In this document: positions 40,341 to 50,648 of the stretch, one piece after another
Numbering within the stretch: position 1 is the stretch's first letter
Layout of the letters: each line of letters opens with the position of its first letter
Source of the DNA: Diogma glabrata
Taxonomy: Eukaryota; Arthropoda; Insecta; Diptera; Cylindrotomidae
Length of the DNA: 64,000 nt
Direction of reading: 5' to 3'
Assembly: GCA_963693315.1 (NCBI GenBank)
Contig: OY856188.1
Location: 252,317,905 to 252,381,904, forward strand
The notes under the pieces: model-generated
What the model was told of the DNA's origin: nothing
Database searches by the model: none
The model's input: the letters and a program-made list of their open reading frames with translations, nothing else
Position numbers and translations under genes: made by a program

Positions 40341-40665
40341 CTTATTGGCAGCCCGAGCAGAAATTTGTTAGGGCTCAAATACATTCCATGGTGAGGCTTG
40401 CTTTAGTTCGATTGGACCCTGATCGAGATAGTCGGATCAGAGCCTGATCGACTTCGCCGTTTACAATAAAACAATTGGGCAAACAATAGTAAGGGATTTC
40501 GTATCAGGCCTTGATCATATTGCCCAACTAGGGGTCAAATACCGAAAACCAAATCAGGGTCGGATATATTCAAATAAAATTACCCTTAAAAGGGTATTCC
40601 AAACGCAGGCACGGAACAGTGCACATAAGATTGCCCCAATAGGGCAATCTTTTTCTGGACTGATT
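40341..40665. repeat. Rep-E: GC-richer repeat with hairpins, copy 1
   Basis: Stands out by composition. Contains GCAGAAATTTGTTAGGGCTC, several GATCAGAGCCTGATCG-like palindromic words, AAAAGGGTATTCCAAACGCA, and a strong hairpin at 40627-40651 (AAGATTGCCC and GGGCAATCTT, 10 bp). A partial second copy lies at 61785-61945. Non-coding; class unknown. Confidence 0.6.
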
Positions 40666-41310
40666 AAATTTTAAAACCCAAAAGTTGATTATACGACATT
40701 CCTAAGACAACTTTAGAAAATTTATCAGCGATTACAATACCGGTATTATACTGACTCAAGACGGGAATATGGTATATAGTTTTGAGGAAAAAATAATCTC
40801 TTTATTTGAAGCCGATATCTTTGGATGAAAGCCATTATTTTATTATTAGAAGTAAAATATTATTTAATTCTTCTGACAATAATAAGTTTTTTTTGTGTAT
40901 ACGTGTGCGTTTAACAGAATAAACAACTGTTAATTTTATGCTCTTCCGCGTTTTAAATCAATGCAACATTATAAAAAATTAACTTGATTGTATAGTTCTC
41001 TGAAATTTTTTATTGTATTTTATAAAAAACTCAACAAAAACATTTTTGTTCTCGTTAAAAATTATATAAAAAACAATAAATTAAAACTAATGCGGATGTT
41101 CCTCTCTCGAGTAATAAAAAGTCAAAGGCATACTATGATTTCATTTGAATTAAATTTCCAATGTGAAAAGAATTAGGTTTTTAAAAGACTTTTGTTTTGG
41201 TTTTACATTAGTACAAAATTTGATGTCTTTCGTTGTAGGCAATTTTATTTTCAAATGCCAAACAATCGAAATTTCATTGTATGGAATCAAACAAAAAAAT
41301 GATATAAAAA
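40666..41310. other. AT-rich DNA, nothing seen
   Basis: Short frames only. Confidence 0.6.
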
Positions 41311-42640
41311 TATGGAGGGGCTGAAATCCCATAGCTCTGAGATAAAGACTTCGGTCTGGGTTAAGGATTTTGATATAGTTTTCGGCAAAAAACTTTTATG
41401 AGGACATGGTTTTTAGTTTTGGGCAGCGATGTATTCAAACATAACTCTTTAGTAAAGTACAAGTATTTTTTTATCTCTGTTTAGAAATTTATTACAAAAC
41501 TAACACGAAAAATCAATACGTTGCCGGAAAATTATAATCAAAATTCCAAAAATATTGTTAAGATCAAACTTTTTCAAAATTCCAAAAATATTCCAAAAAT
41601 TAGAATAAAATCAAATATTTAAATTTTTTCTAAATTCCAATAACATTTCAAAAATTCTTAAAAATTCAAACTTTTTCCAAAATTCTAAAATTATTGCAAA
41701 AAATATTACAAAATCAAAAATTGAAAATTTTTTCAAAATTCTAAAAATTATAATAAAATCAAAAATTAAAAATTTTTCAAAATTCTAAAAATATTCCAAA
41801 AATTCTTACAAAATCAAAACTTAAAACTTTTTTCAAAATTCTAAAAATATTGAAAAAAAATTATTACAAAATCAAAACTACAAACTTTTTTCGAAATTCC
41901 AAAAATATTTAAAAATCTATAACAAATTCAAAAATTTCCATGTCCAATTTCATTTTCAATTACATATACGTCATAAAAACAGCTACGTTTTTTTCCAAAA
42001 AATAATTGGCTAAAAAAATAAAAGAAATTATTTTTTGACACACTTGACATTATTTTTTTGACAAACTTATAATGCCATAATTCTCAATAATAATAATAAA
42101 ATTTCATTTCAAATAATTTAATTTTTTCCAAAAATTGGGTAAAAAAATAAATAAAAATCTTTATTTTGACACACTTGACAACATTTTTTTGACAAACTTA
42201 AAATGCAATAATCTAGTTTTTGATCTCACATACCAATCCCGACCATCAAGATTTCTTCAAATTTAATGTTCCTACTCGTAATCACTTAAAATGAACGTTT
42301 TTTAAGCCAAAAATATGAAAATTTGCTATTTTTGACACACATAATGATTTTTTTGACACACTTCCGATACAGTTATCGAACACAGCGTCCTTTCGGACCT
42401 GTCCCTTGAGTATACCTATTTTTAGAAAAAAAAATTTTGAAATCCCTCCAGCGGTTTTCCCTGCAGCGTAGACAATGATGGCCGGACGGCCGGCCGGCTG
42501 GCAGACAGACATACATTTTTTTTTGCTTTTTGAGAATCAGTAGGTCCTAAAACGTCGAGAAATGGCAAAAAAAGTGGGGGTAAGAATTTCACTTTTGGCT
42601 CATGTATGTAATACTTAGGTCTTTCAGACCGAAGTAATAC
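41311..42640 (-). mobile_element. Rep-D element, copy 2
   Basis: Inverted relative to copy 1. On the plus strand it runs from TATGGAGGGGCTGAAATCCC and AAGACTTCGGTCTGGGTTAA, through a shorter AT-rich tandem region, TTTGACACACTTGACA words, the GC-rich GGCCGGACGGCCGGCCGGCT patch (about 42481-42500) and ACGTCGAGAAATGGCAAAAA, to the terminal hairpin at 42613-42635 (ACTTAGGTCT-TTC-AGACCGAAGT). No protein. Confidence 0.7.
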
Positions 42641-42964
42641 ATTGTCTATTCATTTTATTTTTTGTAGCTTTGAATTCGAAACTAATTCAATTCGAACTAA
42701 ATAAGACATTCGAATTAAATTATTACATATTAGAAATTGCATTTCTTCGGGATTTTTTGTATTAAATTTCTAGACATTACTATATGTATGAATTCATAGG
42801 ATTAGAGAATATTTCGTCAACATCCTAAGTCACGAGTGAAGAGTCATTATTGATTGTTGCCGATGGATAGTCTTTCATCCATCCAACAAGTAAATATGAA
42901 AAATGATAAAGTTTCAATTTAGAAATTATCTGAACAGGAAAATTAAAACATAGTTCGTCATCGC

Positions 42965-43045
42965 CGCTGTGGTTAAGTTGTGTAAGACACACGGGATTTG
43001 AAAATGTGTATCTGATGAGTGTGAGTTCGAATCCTGGCACGAAAC
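42965..43045 (+). ncRNA. tRNA-derived SINE-like segment with A and B box words
   Basis: CTGTGGTTAAGTTGTG (42968-42983) resembles a RNA polymerase III A box and GAGTTCGAATCC (43023-43034) closely fits a B box. Spacing of about 45 bp suits a tRNA head. It does not fold as a tRNA: the arms flanking TTCGAAT do not pair, so it is not a functional tRNA. Downstream is an A-rich stretch. No second copy is seen in the window. Confidence 0.4.
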
Positions 43046-43319
43046 ACAAAAAATTTTTCTAAGGGAATTTTAAAGAAAATGGAAAATTATTTCGAATTGC
43101 AAAATTCAAGTGACTTCCGATATGTACTTAAACATAATTGCTCACAAAAAAACCCTTCAAATTAACAATTACCCTAAAGATGTCTATATTTCTTAGCCAA
43201 AAATATAGCAATAAATTGACGTTGCGTCAGATATTTTTTCCTCGAGAGTAAAATGTATCATTAAACGCTTGTACAATAAACTACCATTACTTTATTGTTT
43301 TTTATTTAAATCAAGGTGA

Positions 43320-43695
43320 AATGAAGAATTTGTAAAAAATTATAGCGAAGTATATGGTGAACCATTTGACACTTCAAAACTTAACCTTAAGAACGTCATG
43401 CAATACTATGAGAACCTTTCACAAAAAGTTCAAGATTTTGTCAAGCGAAAGAACCAATCAAGCAACAAACCAAAGTTATTGAAAAAGAAGTAATACCAAA
43501 CTGAACCATTTGCTTACACTGCAAATTTATCTAAACCTATAAAGTAAACATATGCAACTGAAAAACCAATGAAAGGTTTTCTAGAAATTAATGAAAATAG
43601 TGCAGTGAAGTCAATATTAAAACTGTAATCAAAATGTTTTAGTGTAAAGGTACTTGTCAACTTAATAAACGCTAAGTCCAGACATTGCACTTAAA
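43320..43695 (+). pseudogene. Decayed frame next to the Bel/Pao insertion, not recognised
   Basis: One reading frame stays coding-like for about 125 codons, broken only by three TAA codons (43491, 43545, 43626). The first 57 codons (EEFVKNYSEVYGEPFDTSKL..., ending in KPKLLKKK) are rich in Lys, Asn, Tyr; later parts read TEPFAYTANLSKPIK and EKPMKGFLEINENSAVKSIL. I recognise no family. No plausible start or splice acceptor leads into it. It could be a worn host exon or a mobile-element piece; the Bel/Pao element landed directly downstream. Confidence 0.3.
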
Positions 43696-43707
43696 ACACT
43701 GCATGAG

Positions 43708-43712
43708 CTCTT
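43708..43712. repeat. Bel/Pao target site duplication, left (CTCTT)
   Basis: CTCTT directly outside the 3' LTR, identical to 50108-50112. Five bases is within the range known for Bel/Pao. Confidence 0.9.
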
Positions 43713-44144
43713 TGTTGACGTTGATAATGCTGGATTTCTTTCAATAAATCGAGCTCCAAACCAAACTCCAAAGAAATCTTTATTTTAATTTAATTTTAAT
43801 AAAATACTTTAATTTTTTCTTTCACTTTACAAATTTGATGTTTATTTCCGAAAAACTTTATTAAGACTGAATGTACAAGTCAACAAAAAAGTTACAAAAA
43901 AATTAAGTTTAAACAAAATCAAATTAATGCCATCTCTTATTGATTCAAATATCAAATTGCTACAATCATTTTGGTAGCAAATTCAAAACAAGTAATAAAC
44001 TTAAGGAATAACAAATTTACATTGAAATGGCTTGTTGTTATTTTCTTGTTTACATAAATAAGTTTATACTCCATTCGAATTCAAATGATTAATTAAATAA
44101 CAATTACTAAATCCTTTATCTTATATTTTAGTTAACCTCAAACA
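43713..44144 (-). repeat. Bel/Pao 3' LTR (432 bp)
   Basis: On minus it begins TGTTTGAGGTTAACT at 44144 and ends CGTCAACA at 43713. It carries AATAAA (in TTAATAAAGTTTTTCGG, near 43857-43864), a likely polyadenylation signal. Matches 49677-50107 except for one extra T near 43909 (AAGTTTAAAC against AAGTTAAAC). Confidence 0.95.
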
Positions 44145-44169
44145 TTCCGGGCGCCTTGATGTAATCAAT

Positions 44170-47100
44170 TCAATGGATAGGTAGCAAACATAATTTATTT
44201 ACAGGACGTTTCAGTATTCCATTTTTTGGTTTGATGGATGCAACTCTGACTAGTCCATCCATTCCGGGATGCACAGCTTCGACTTTTCCTAATAAATACT
44301 TCGAAGGTGGAAGATTTTCTTCCTTGATCACGACAATATCGTTAATTTTTAGATTGATGTCTTCAAATTGCCATTTGTTTCGTTTCTGTAATGCAGTCAA
44401 ATATTCACTTTGCCATCTCATCCAAAAATGTTGAAGCATTTGCTGCACCATTTGCCAACGCGATAGTGTTGAAATTTTTTTATTCGTCAAATCAGGTCCA
44501 GGTACAAAATTATATGGATGACCAATTAAAAAATGTCCGGGTGTTAGGGCATCAATTTCTTCAGTGGATGTTGAACAAATTGGTCTTGAATTTAAGACCG
44601 CTTCTATTTGTGCCAATAACGTCGACATCTCTTCATAGGTTAATATGGAATCTCCTAATACTCTTCGTAAGTGAAATTTCATCGATTTGACCAGTCCTTC
44701 CCAAAGTCCTCCAAAATTTGCTGCTGTAGGAGGGATAAAATGCCAATTGATTTGATCCTTCAAAAGATAAGTAGAAATTTTATTATTATTTAATTTTAAA
44801 AAATTGAAAAATTCTACTAAAGCCCGATTGGCACCAATAAAGTTTGAGCCATTGTCACTGAATATGTCAGTGCATAAACCTCTTCTGGCTACAAATCTTC
44901 GAAGAGCCCCAATAAATGACTCTGATGTCAACTCATTCACCAACTCAATATGTGCTGCCTTGGTACTCATACAAACGAAAATCGCAATATATCCCTTATG
45001 TGAGCGCTGCCCTCTGCCCTTTGCGTTTTTTAACATTATTGGGCCAGCATAATCAACGACAATGCTCAAAAAAGGACGATCAAATTTTACTCTCGATTCT
45101 GGTAATGAACCCATTTGTTGTTGAATGACAGATTTTTTGTATCGAGTACAAATTACGCAATTATGAACAACTCGTCGTACAGCATTTCTGCATCCCACAA
45201 TCCAAAACCGTTGTCGAAGTGTATTGAATAATAAAGTTGCTCCTGCATGATAATTTCGTATATGTTCTTCCATTATCATTTTTAAAACAATTTCATTGTT
45301 TCCTGGTAGAATTATAGGATGTTTAGTTTCAAACGGTGCCAAAGAATTTTGAATTCGACCACCAACTCTTAAAATACCATTTTCATCAATTATTGGTGAT
45401 AACGTTTTGAGACTACTGGTCGTAGAAACCATTTTGTTTGTTTTTAGCATCTTTAATTCTTCAAAATAATATTGGTTTTGGATATGTTTCATCAAATCTT
45501 CTATAACACTTCGCAACTCCTTAGAATCCAGTTCATCTTTTATTCGATCTTCTTTTTCGCAGAAATAATTATGTAAATATCGCTGTATCCATGCTAATAT
45601 ACGCAGCATTTTATTGTATGACGACACCCTTGATGCTAATTCGTCATAAATCGATATTTTCTGTTCCGCAGATAGTAGTGATACAGGATTTTTGACTTCC
45701 TCCAAACATTGCTGTTTATCTTCTTGATGTCCTTCAATTATCCAAGTAGATTGAGATTCAGAAAGCCAATTCGGACCATGCCACCATAACGTAAACGATT
45801 TAAGACCCGACGGAAAGATACCGCGCGACGCACAATCGGCTGGATTATTGCATGAGCGCACATGATTCCATTGATTTCGAGACATTAATCTGAGAATTTC
45901 ACCAACACGATTTGCAACATATGTTTTCCAACGACGTGGATGTGATGAAAGCCATGATAGAACTATAGTTGAGTCAGTCCATGCATATATATTGTTCTCT
46001 TGTATGTTCATAGCATCTTTCGTTGTTGACAACAGCCTTGCAAGTAGAACTGCTCCGCATAATTCCAATCGTGGAAGTGATACCTGCTGTAGTGGAGCCA
46101 CCTTTGTTTTTGCCGCGACAATATTCACAGTAAACGATCCATCTTCTTGTTCCGTCCTACAATATACAACAGCCGCATATGCCTTCTCCGATGCATCAGA
46201 AAATCCATGCAGTTCTATAGGTTTGTCTTTGGTATTCAACCATCGTGGTATAAGAATTTCCTGTAGCTCTGGAATCTGGCTTCGCAATTTTCTCCAATTA
46301 TCAAGGGCCTTCTCAGGCAATACTTCATCCCATTCCAGCTTCAACAACCATAACTGTTGGAAAAAGATTTTTATTAATATTGTAGTAGGAGACAGCCATC
46401 CCAAAGGATCGAAAATCCGTGCTGCTTCTGATAGTATTGTCCGTTTTGTAACTGCAGCCTCGACATCCAGTCTTATCTTAAATGCAAATTCATCTGACCC
46501 TGGTCGCCACTCTAATCCAAGCACCTTTATTGTAGAGTCTTCTTCGCCTAGTTCGATGGTTCCACATTCTCGATCTGACTCAGGAATATTTTGGAGCAAA
46601 TTGTTGTAATTCGACGACCATTTTCTTAAATGAAATCCCGATTTCTTTAAAATTTCAATTAATTGACTTTGAATTTTCATTGCCTTTTCTTCCGATTCAG
46701 CTCCAGACAAAAGATCATCGACATAAAAATCCTTCTCAATTATCTTAGCCACTTCTGGATATTGATCTTGAGAATCCTTTGAAATTTGTTGGATAACCCT
46801 GGTTGCGAGATAAGGAGCACACGCTGTTCCGTAGGTGACAGTGTGTAGCCGATAGTGTTTTCTTTTTTCCAAAGTATCTTCACGCCATACAATTCTCTGA
46901 AAATTCGCATCTCTTTCATCGATCAAGACCTGCCGATACATCTTCTCAATATCGGCTGTGAAAACTACTTGGTGAATTCGAAATCTCAGTAAAATATTTA
47001 AAAGACCAGGTTGAATTGTCGGTCCGACCATCAAATTGTCATTAAGAGATGATCCCCTTTTTGTTTTTACTGACGCATCAAACACTACCCTTAATTTAGT

Positions 47101-49320
47101 AGTAGAACTTGACTCCTTTACGACACCATGATGCGGAAAATAAAATCCTTGATAATGAGCAGTTTCAATTTCGTTGTCTGGGATCTGTTTCATATGACCA
47201 AGAGACTCATATTCTTTCATGAAATTAATGTATGACGTCTTAAAGGTATCTTCCTTTTCAAAACGTCGTTCCATCGCATAGAGCCTCTTTATTGACAATC
47301 CTAACGAATCTCCCAAATTTAATTCTTCGTTTTTAAACGGAAGGCGAACCATAAATTTTCCGTTCAGCTGAGAAACATTCCTCTGAAAATGATTCTCACA
47401 CTCTATTTCTTCAAGACTCCATATTTCCGCAGTCGGCATTTCTTCAACCTCCCAAAATTTCCTTAAAGTGCGATCAATATCAATCCCTATATGCATATTG
47501 ATAGTCGATCCAGGACTCCCAGATGTGGAATTAGTGTGGAACTCCCCCGCTAAAACCCAACCGAACAATGTATATTGGGCAATAGGAAATTTATCCTTCA
47601 CTATCTGACCACCTTTCAGAATCTTAAATATTTGATCGGCTCCAATTAAAATATCGATCGGCCTTGGGATGTTGAATTCAGGATCTGCCAATTCTAAGTC
47701 CTTGATAAAATTCCAATTGGTTTTAATAAACTCCGCGGCTGGTAGATTTGACGTTAATTTTGTTAGAATTAATGCAGAAAATGATATAGTATCTGAATCG
47801 TCAAATCGGGATGTTATGGTAAGTTCTGTTTTTCCTCTAGTATTAACGGCACTCATAGCTCCAAGCCCTGAAACAGACACTCGTGCATTTACTCGTGCAA
47901 GTCGCAATCTTTGAACGCATGATTCTGTCATAAAGGATAATTGAGAACCAGAATCTAAAAGTACCCTACACAATTGAGATTCTCCACTGCTATCCTTTAC
48001 CTTTACGACGGCTGTTGGCAATAAGGTTGTTTGAATTTGAATCTTGTTCATAGATTCAATAGTGTGCTCGTTTACACTATTGAGAGTCTGTAAGGTTTCA
48101 GTTTTTGGACTCTTAACTACATGTGAGGCTACAACATTTTCTGAATTGTCAGTTGTAGAATTTTCATCAATATGTAACAACGAATGATGTCTCCGTTTGC
48201 AGGAATCGCAATTAGTCTTAACCTTACATCGAAAAACAGGGTGAGACGTATTTAAGCAATTATAACATCTTCTGCTCTCTTTAATGTATTTTCGCCTATC
48301 TTCTATACTCATTGTTTTAAATTGTCGGCATTCGGGCAAACAGTGAGATTCCCGTTTGCATAGCAAACACATTTCTTCCGATTTGACGTGCATCGCTTTG
48401 ACTTTAGGTGGGAAAGTAGATTTTTTTTGAACTGTGCTAGAATTTAAATTTAAACCGTCCAATGCATCTGCACGCTTATTCAAAAATTTTATAAAATCTT
48501 CGTTGGTCGGAAAATCTAAATCTGTAGAATCATTTGACCAAAGCTGACGACTTTCTTCATCTAATTTATTTTTGGCTAGGTAAACTAACCAAGGATCACG
48601 TTGTTCCGCCCTTTCTCCAAGAGCTTTTAATCCTCTAGTTACCTCACTGTATGTATCTGCAAGTTTTCTAATATTACAGGTATTTGCTAACTTTATTGTT
48701 GGCTGTTCTAGAAACATCTCAATAAACGCATTAACTATAGGCTTTTTTCGGTTATATCGATCTTTTAGTATTTGAAGGGCTTCACAATAATTTGCTTCTG
48801 TGACTGACAAATGCTTGACTTTGCTCTCGGCGTCACCCCGCAATAATCCCTTGAGATATTGAAATTTTTGAGCAGGAGAAAGATTGGGATTTTCATGGAC
48901 GATTTTATTAAATAGATCACTAAATGATTGCCAATCACGTACATCACCATTAAATGAAGGCATATTGACCCTGGGTAATTTAAATTCAGACGAATGTGCT
49001 TGACTTCCAGAAGTATTATTAATAGAGCTATCATTCAAACCCGGAAGAACGGTTGTGTTTCGTTGCCTGATTATAGTGCTCAATGAGGCCACCACGTGGT
49101 AATAATTCCTCTCAAATTCCTCCATTTCCGAATTTTCTTCATGGGATAATGCAAAAATTTTATCTTCCACGTCGTTAAACTCATGCAATAATTCAGTAGC
49201 CCGATCTACTCGCGTTTTCAACTGTTCTATGCTTGTTTCTTCGTGAACCTCCACAATGTACTTATTTAAGCGCGTCATTTGCCCTTTAATAATAGAACGC
49301 CGTTTTTTAAGCGCCTGCAT
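44170..49320 (-). CDS. Bel/Pao Gag-Pol polyprotein, intact
   Basis: 1716 codons, no stop or frameshift. Gag: N-terminal region with a coiled-coil-like start (1-95), a conserved PSFNGDVRDWQSFSDLF block (121-137), and three Cys-rich knuckles (C318-C321-H326-C331; C352-C355-H360-C365; C371-C374 with His). Protease, A17-type: VLLDSGSQ with D456. Reverse transcriptase: FTADIEKMYRQV (D790) and FYVDD (D868, D869). RNase H: SDAS (D1042), LPRLELCGA (E1086), WTDS (D1116), NPADCASRG (D1162). Integrase: HHCC (H1353, H1358, C1388, C1391) and D1423, D1489, E1541; the wide D-E spacing is usual in this family. A C-terminal region with a WQFEDINLKINDIVV start follows. Gag and Pol are on one chain, as is common in Bel/Pao, to be cut by the protease. 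It makes virus-like particles and copies its RNA to integrate new DNA. The start at 49320 is the first ATG after the 5' leader. All catalytic residues are in place, so the product is likely active. Confidence 0.95.
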   Translation of the reverse strand: MQALKKRRSIIKGQMTRLNKYIVEVHEETSIEQLKTRVDRATELLHEFNDVEDKIFALSHEENSEMEEFERNYYHVVASLSTIIRQRNTTVLPGLNDSSINNTSGSQAHSSEFKLPRVNMPSFNGDVRDWQSFSDLFNKIVHENPNLSPAQKFQYLKGLLRGDAESKVKHLSVTEANYCEALQILKDRYNRKKPIVNAFIEMFLEQPTIKLANTCNIRKLADTYSEVTRGLKALGERAEQRDPWLVYLAKNKLDEESRQLWSNDSTDLDFPTNEDFIKFLNKRADALDGLNLNSSTVQKKSTFPPKVKAMHVKSEEMCLLCKRESHCLPECRQFKTMSIEDRRKYIKESRRCYNCLNTSHPVFRCKVKTNCDSCKRRHHSLLHIDENSTTDNSENVVASHVVKSPKTETLQTLNSVNEHTIESMNKIQIQTTLLPTAVVKVKDSSGESQLCRVLLDSGSQLSFMTESCVQRLRLARVNARVSVSGLGAMSAVNTRGKTELTITSRFDDSDTISFSALILTKLTSNLPAAEFIKTNWNFIKDLELADPEFNIPRPIDILIGADQIFKILKGGQIVKDKFPIAQYTLFGWVLAGEFHTNSTSGSPGSTINMHIGIDIDRTLRKFWEVEEMPTAEIWSLEEIECENHFQRNVSQLNGKFMVRLPFKNEELNLGDSLGLSIKRLYAMERRFEKEDTFKTSYINFMKEYESLGHMKQIPDNEIETAHYQGFYFPHHGVVKESSSTTKLRVVFDASVKTKRGSSLNDNLMVGPTIQPGLLNILLRFRIHQVVFTADIEKMYRQVLIDERDANFQRIVWREDTLEKRKHYRLHTVTYGTACAPYLATRVIQQISKDSQDQYPEVAKIIEKDFYVDDLLSGAESEEKAMKIQSQLIEILKKSGFHLRKWSSNYNNLLQNIPESDRECGTIELGEEDSTIKVLGLEWRPGSDEFAFKIRLDVEAAVTKRTILSEAARIFDPLGWLSPTTILIKIFFQQLWLLKLEWDEVLPEKALDNWRKLRSQIPELQEILIPRWLNTKDKPIELHGFSDASEKAYAAVVYCRTEQEDGSFTVNIVAAKTKVAPLQQVSLPRLELCGAVLLARLLSTTKDAMNIQENNIYAWTDSTIVLSWLSSHPRRWKTYVANRVGEILRLMSRNQWNHVRSCNNPADCASRGIFPSGLKSFTLWWHGPNWLSESQSTWIIEGHQEDKQQCLEEVKNPVSLLSAEQKISIYDELASRVSSYNKMLRILAWIQRYLHNYFCEKEDRIKDELDSKELRSVIEDLMKHIQNQYYFEELKMLKTNKMVSTTSSLKTLSPIIDENGILRVGGRIQNSLAPFETKHPIILPGNNEIVLKMIMEEHIRNYHAGATLLFNTLRQRFWIVGCRNAVRRVVHNCVICTRYKKSVIQQQMGSLPESRVKFDRPFLSIVVDYAGPIMLKNAKGRGQRSHKGYIAIFVCMSTKAAHIELVNELTSESFIGALRRFVARRGLCTDIFSDNGSNFIGANRALVEFFNFLKLNNNKISTYLLKDQINWHFIPPTAANFGGLWEGLVKSMKFHLRRVLGDSILTYEEMSTLLAQIEAVLNSRPICSTSTEEIDALTPGHFLIGHPYNFVPGPDLTNKKISTLSRWQMVQQMLQHFWMRWQSEYLTALQKRNKWQFEDINLKINDIVVIKEENLPPSKYLLGKVEAVHPGMDGLVRVASIKPKNGILKRPVNKLCLLPIH

Positions 49321-49656
49321 GATTTTTCAACTCTAAATTCAATCCTAATAACCGAGCTAATAACACTTAAATGCAATGAGCACAGCACAATATAACTTAA
49401 ATCAAATCACTTAACCTGTATAAGGGTTGATAAATTCAAAGTTTATATATTTCAAAATAAAATTAAAGTTCACAATTTACGATTAAATCAATATATTTTA
49501 TTTAATTAATAATTAATAAATGTTCTTTTTCTTATATTTCAGCGAATAAATGTATAAAATTCGATACTTATCGTTTTCGCAAAAATGGTGGATGGCTTAG
49601 CTTGCTTTTCGTTGAAATTCCAGAATATTTTTCCAAATAGGGCACTGCCTTTACCT

Positions 49657-49676
49657 ATTCGACTACGAAGGACCAA
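49657..49676 (-). promoter_or_regulatory. Primer binding site of the Bel/Pao element
   Basis: On minus, TTGGTCCTTCGTAGTCGAAT directly follows the 5' LTR. The TGG pairs with a tRNA CCA end; the complement reads like a T-loop (TTCGA) plus an acceptor strand CGAAGGA. That acceptor resembles insect tRNA-Tyr with a mismatch or two; the tRNA identity is an inference. Confidence 0.7.
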
Positions 49677-50107
49677 TGTTGACGTTGATAATGCTGGATT
49701 TCTTTCAATAAATCGAGCTCCAAACCAAACTCCAAAGAAATCTTTATTTTAATTTAATTTTAATAAAATACTTTAATTTTTTCTTTCACTTTACAAATTT
49801 GATGTTTATTTCCGAAAAACTTTATTAAGACTGAATGTACAAGTCAACAAAAAAGTTACAAAAAAATTAAGTTAAACAAAATCAAATTAATGCCATCTCT
49901 TATTGATTCAAATATCAAATTGCTACAATCATTTTGGTAGCAAATTCAAAACAAGTAATAAACTTAAGGAATAACAAATTTACATTGAAATGGCTTGTTG
50001 TTATTTTCTTGTTTACATAAATAAGTTTATACTCCATTCGAATTCAAATGATTAATTAAATAACAATTACTAAATCCTTTATCTTATATTTTAGTTAACC
50101 TCAAACA
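49677..50107 (-). repeat. Bel/Pao 5' LTR (431 bp)
   Basis: Begins on minus at 50107 with TGTTTGAGG and ends at 49677 with CGTCAACA. Drives transcription of the element toward lower coordinates. One base shorter than the other LTR. Confidence 0.95.
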
Positions 50108-50112
50108 CTCTT
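50108..50112. repeat. Bel/Pao target site duplication, right (CTCTT)
   Basis: Identical to 43708-43712. Confidence 0.9.
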
Positions 50113-50563
50113 TGCGTAATGTGTTTTTAATTATGAGTTTCTATGATATTAAATATCACCAATCACCATGATGTATATTTATTTTAAAGGCTAACATAAG
50201 TTTTTGACGATTTTGATACTGAATCAATATTCGTATCTAGAATATTCCTCCAATATCTTCAGAAACTCCAACGGCTGATTATAAAAATTTTCAGCGTAAC
50301 ACAGCGTCCAAAATAATACACAAAATTTCTCATAAATAACACTTAAAACTTTATTTACAATTTAATTCTCCCATTTCAATTTGAAATAAATCGTAGTCTA
50401 TCGCGTCTAATTTAAACTATAACTCCTTCTGCAAAAGGAATTCTACTAAATTTTTCGAATATTTCAGGTATATCCAAAATTCCTTTACAAAGAAAACTCT
50501 AGAAATTCTGAGAATAATCGACGTTATTATTTTGCATTTATTTTATTTTGTTTTTGTTGGATA
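50113..50563. other. AT-rich DNA, nothing seen
   Basis: Right flank of the Bel/Pao target. The decayed frame seen left of the element does not clearly resume here: CTCTTTGCGTAA gives a stop at once in that frame. Confidence 0.6.
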
Positions 50564-50590
50564 TGTTTTCTTGGAAACAGTGGTTTTGTT
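50564..50590. repeat. Direct repeat (27 bp), left of a non-LTR remnant
   Basis: Starts TGTTTTCTTGGAAACAGTGG and matches 51474-51500 with two mismatches. Best read as an old target site duplication made by non-LTR insertion, though a duplicate within a larger repeat is possible. Confidence 0.65.
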
Positions 50591-50648
50591 GCGTGTCTTT
50601 TGATTGCGTGTCTTTTAGTAAAAAAGTAAAAAGTAAAATATTTGAACA

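Larger units (their letters stand above)
43713..50107 (-). mobile_element. Complete Bel/Pao LTR retrotransposon, 6.4 kb
   Basis: Two LTRs with TG...CA ends, a 5-bp target duplication, a primer binding site beside the 5' LTR and one long Gag-Pol frame with every expected domain. The LTRs differ by one T in a short homopolymer only. LTRs are identical at insertion, so this copy is young. It has everything visible that a Bel/Pao element needs to move. Confidence 0.95.

Noticed and set aside
43023..43040. Functional tRNA
   Set aside because: The bases flanking TTCGAAT do not pair and no acceptor stem is formed.
42825..43049. 74-codon minus frame
   Set aside because: Overlaps the SINE-like segment and has no protein features.
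43713..43790. Continuation of the 43320 frame into the LTR (35 open codons)
   Set aside because: The same bases are in the other LTR, so they belong to the retrotransposon; open by chance.
44231..48060. Plus-strand frames up to 205 codons within Bel/Pao
   Set aside because: Antisense shadows of the polyprotein.
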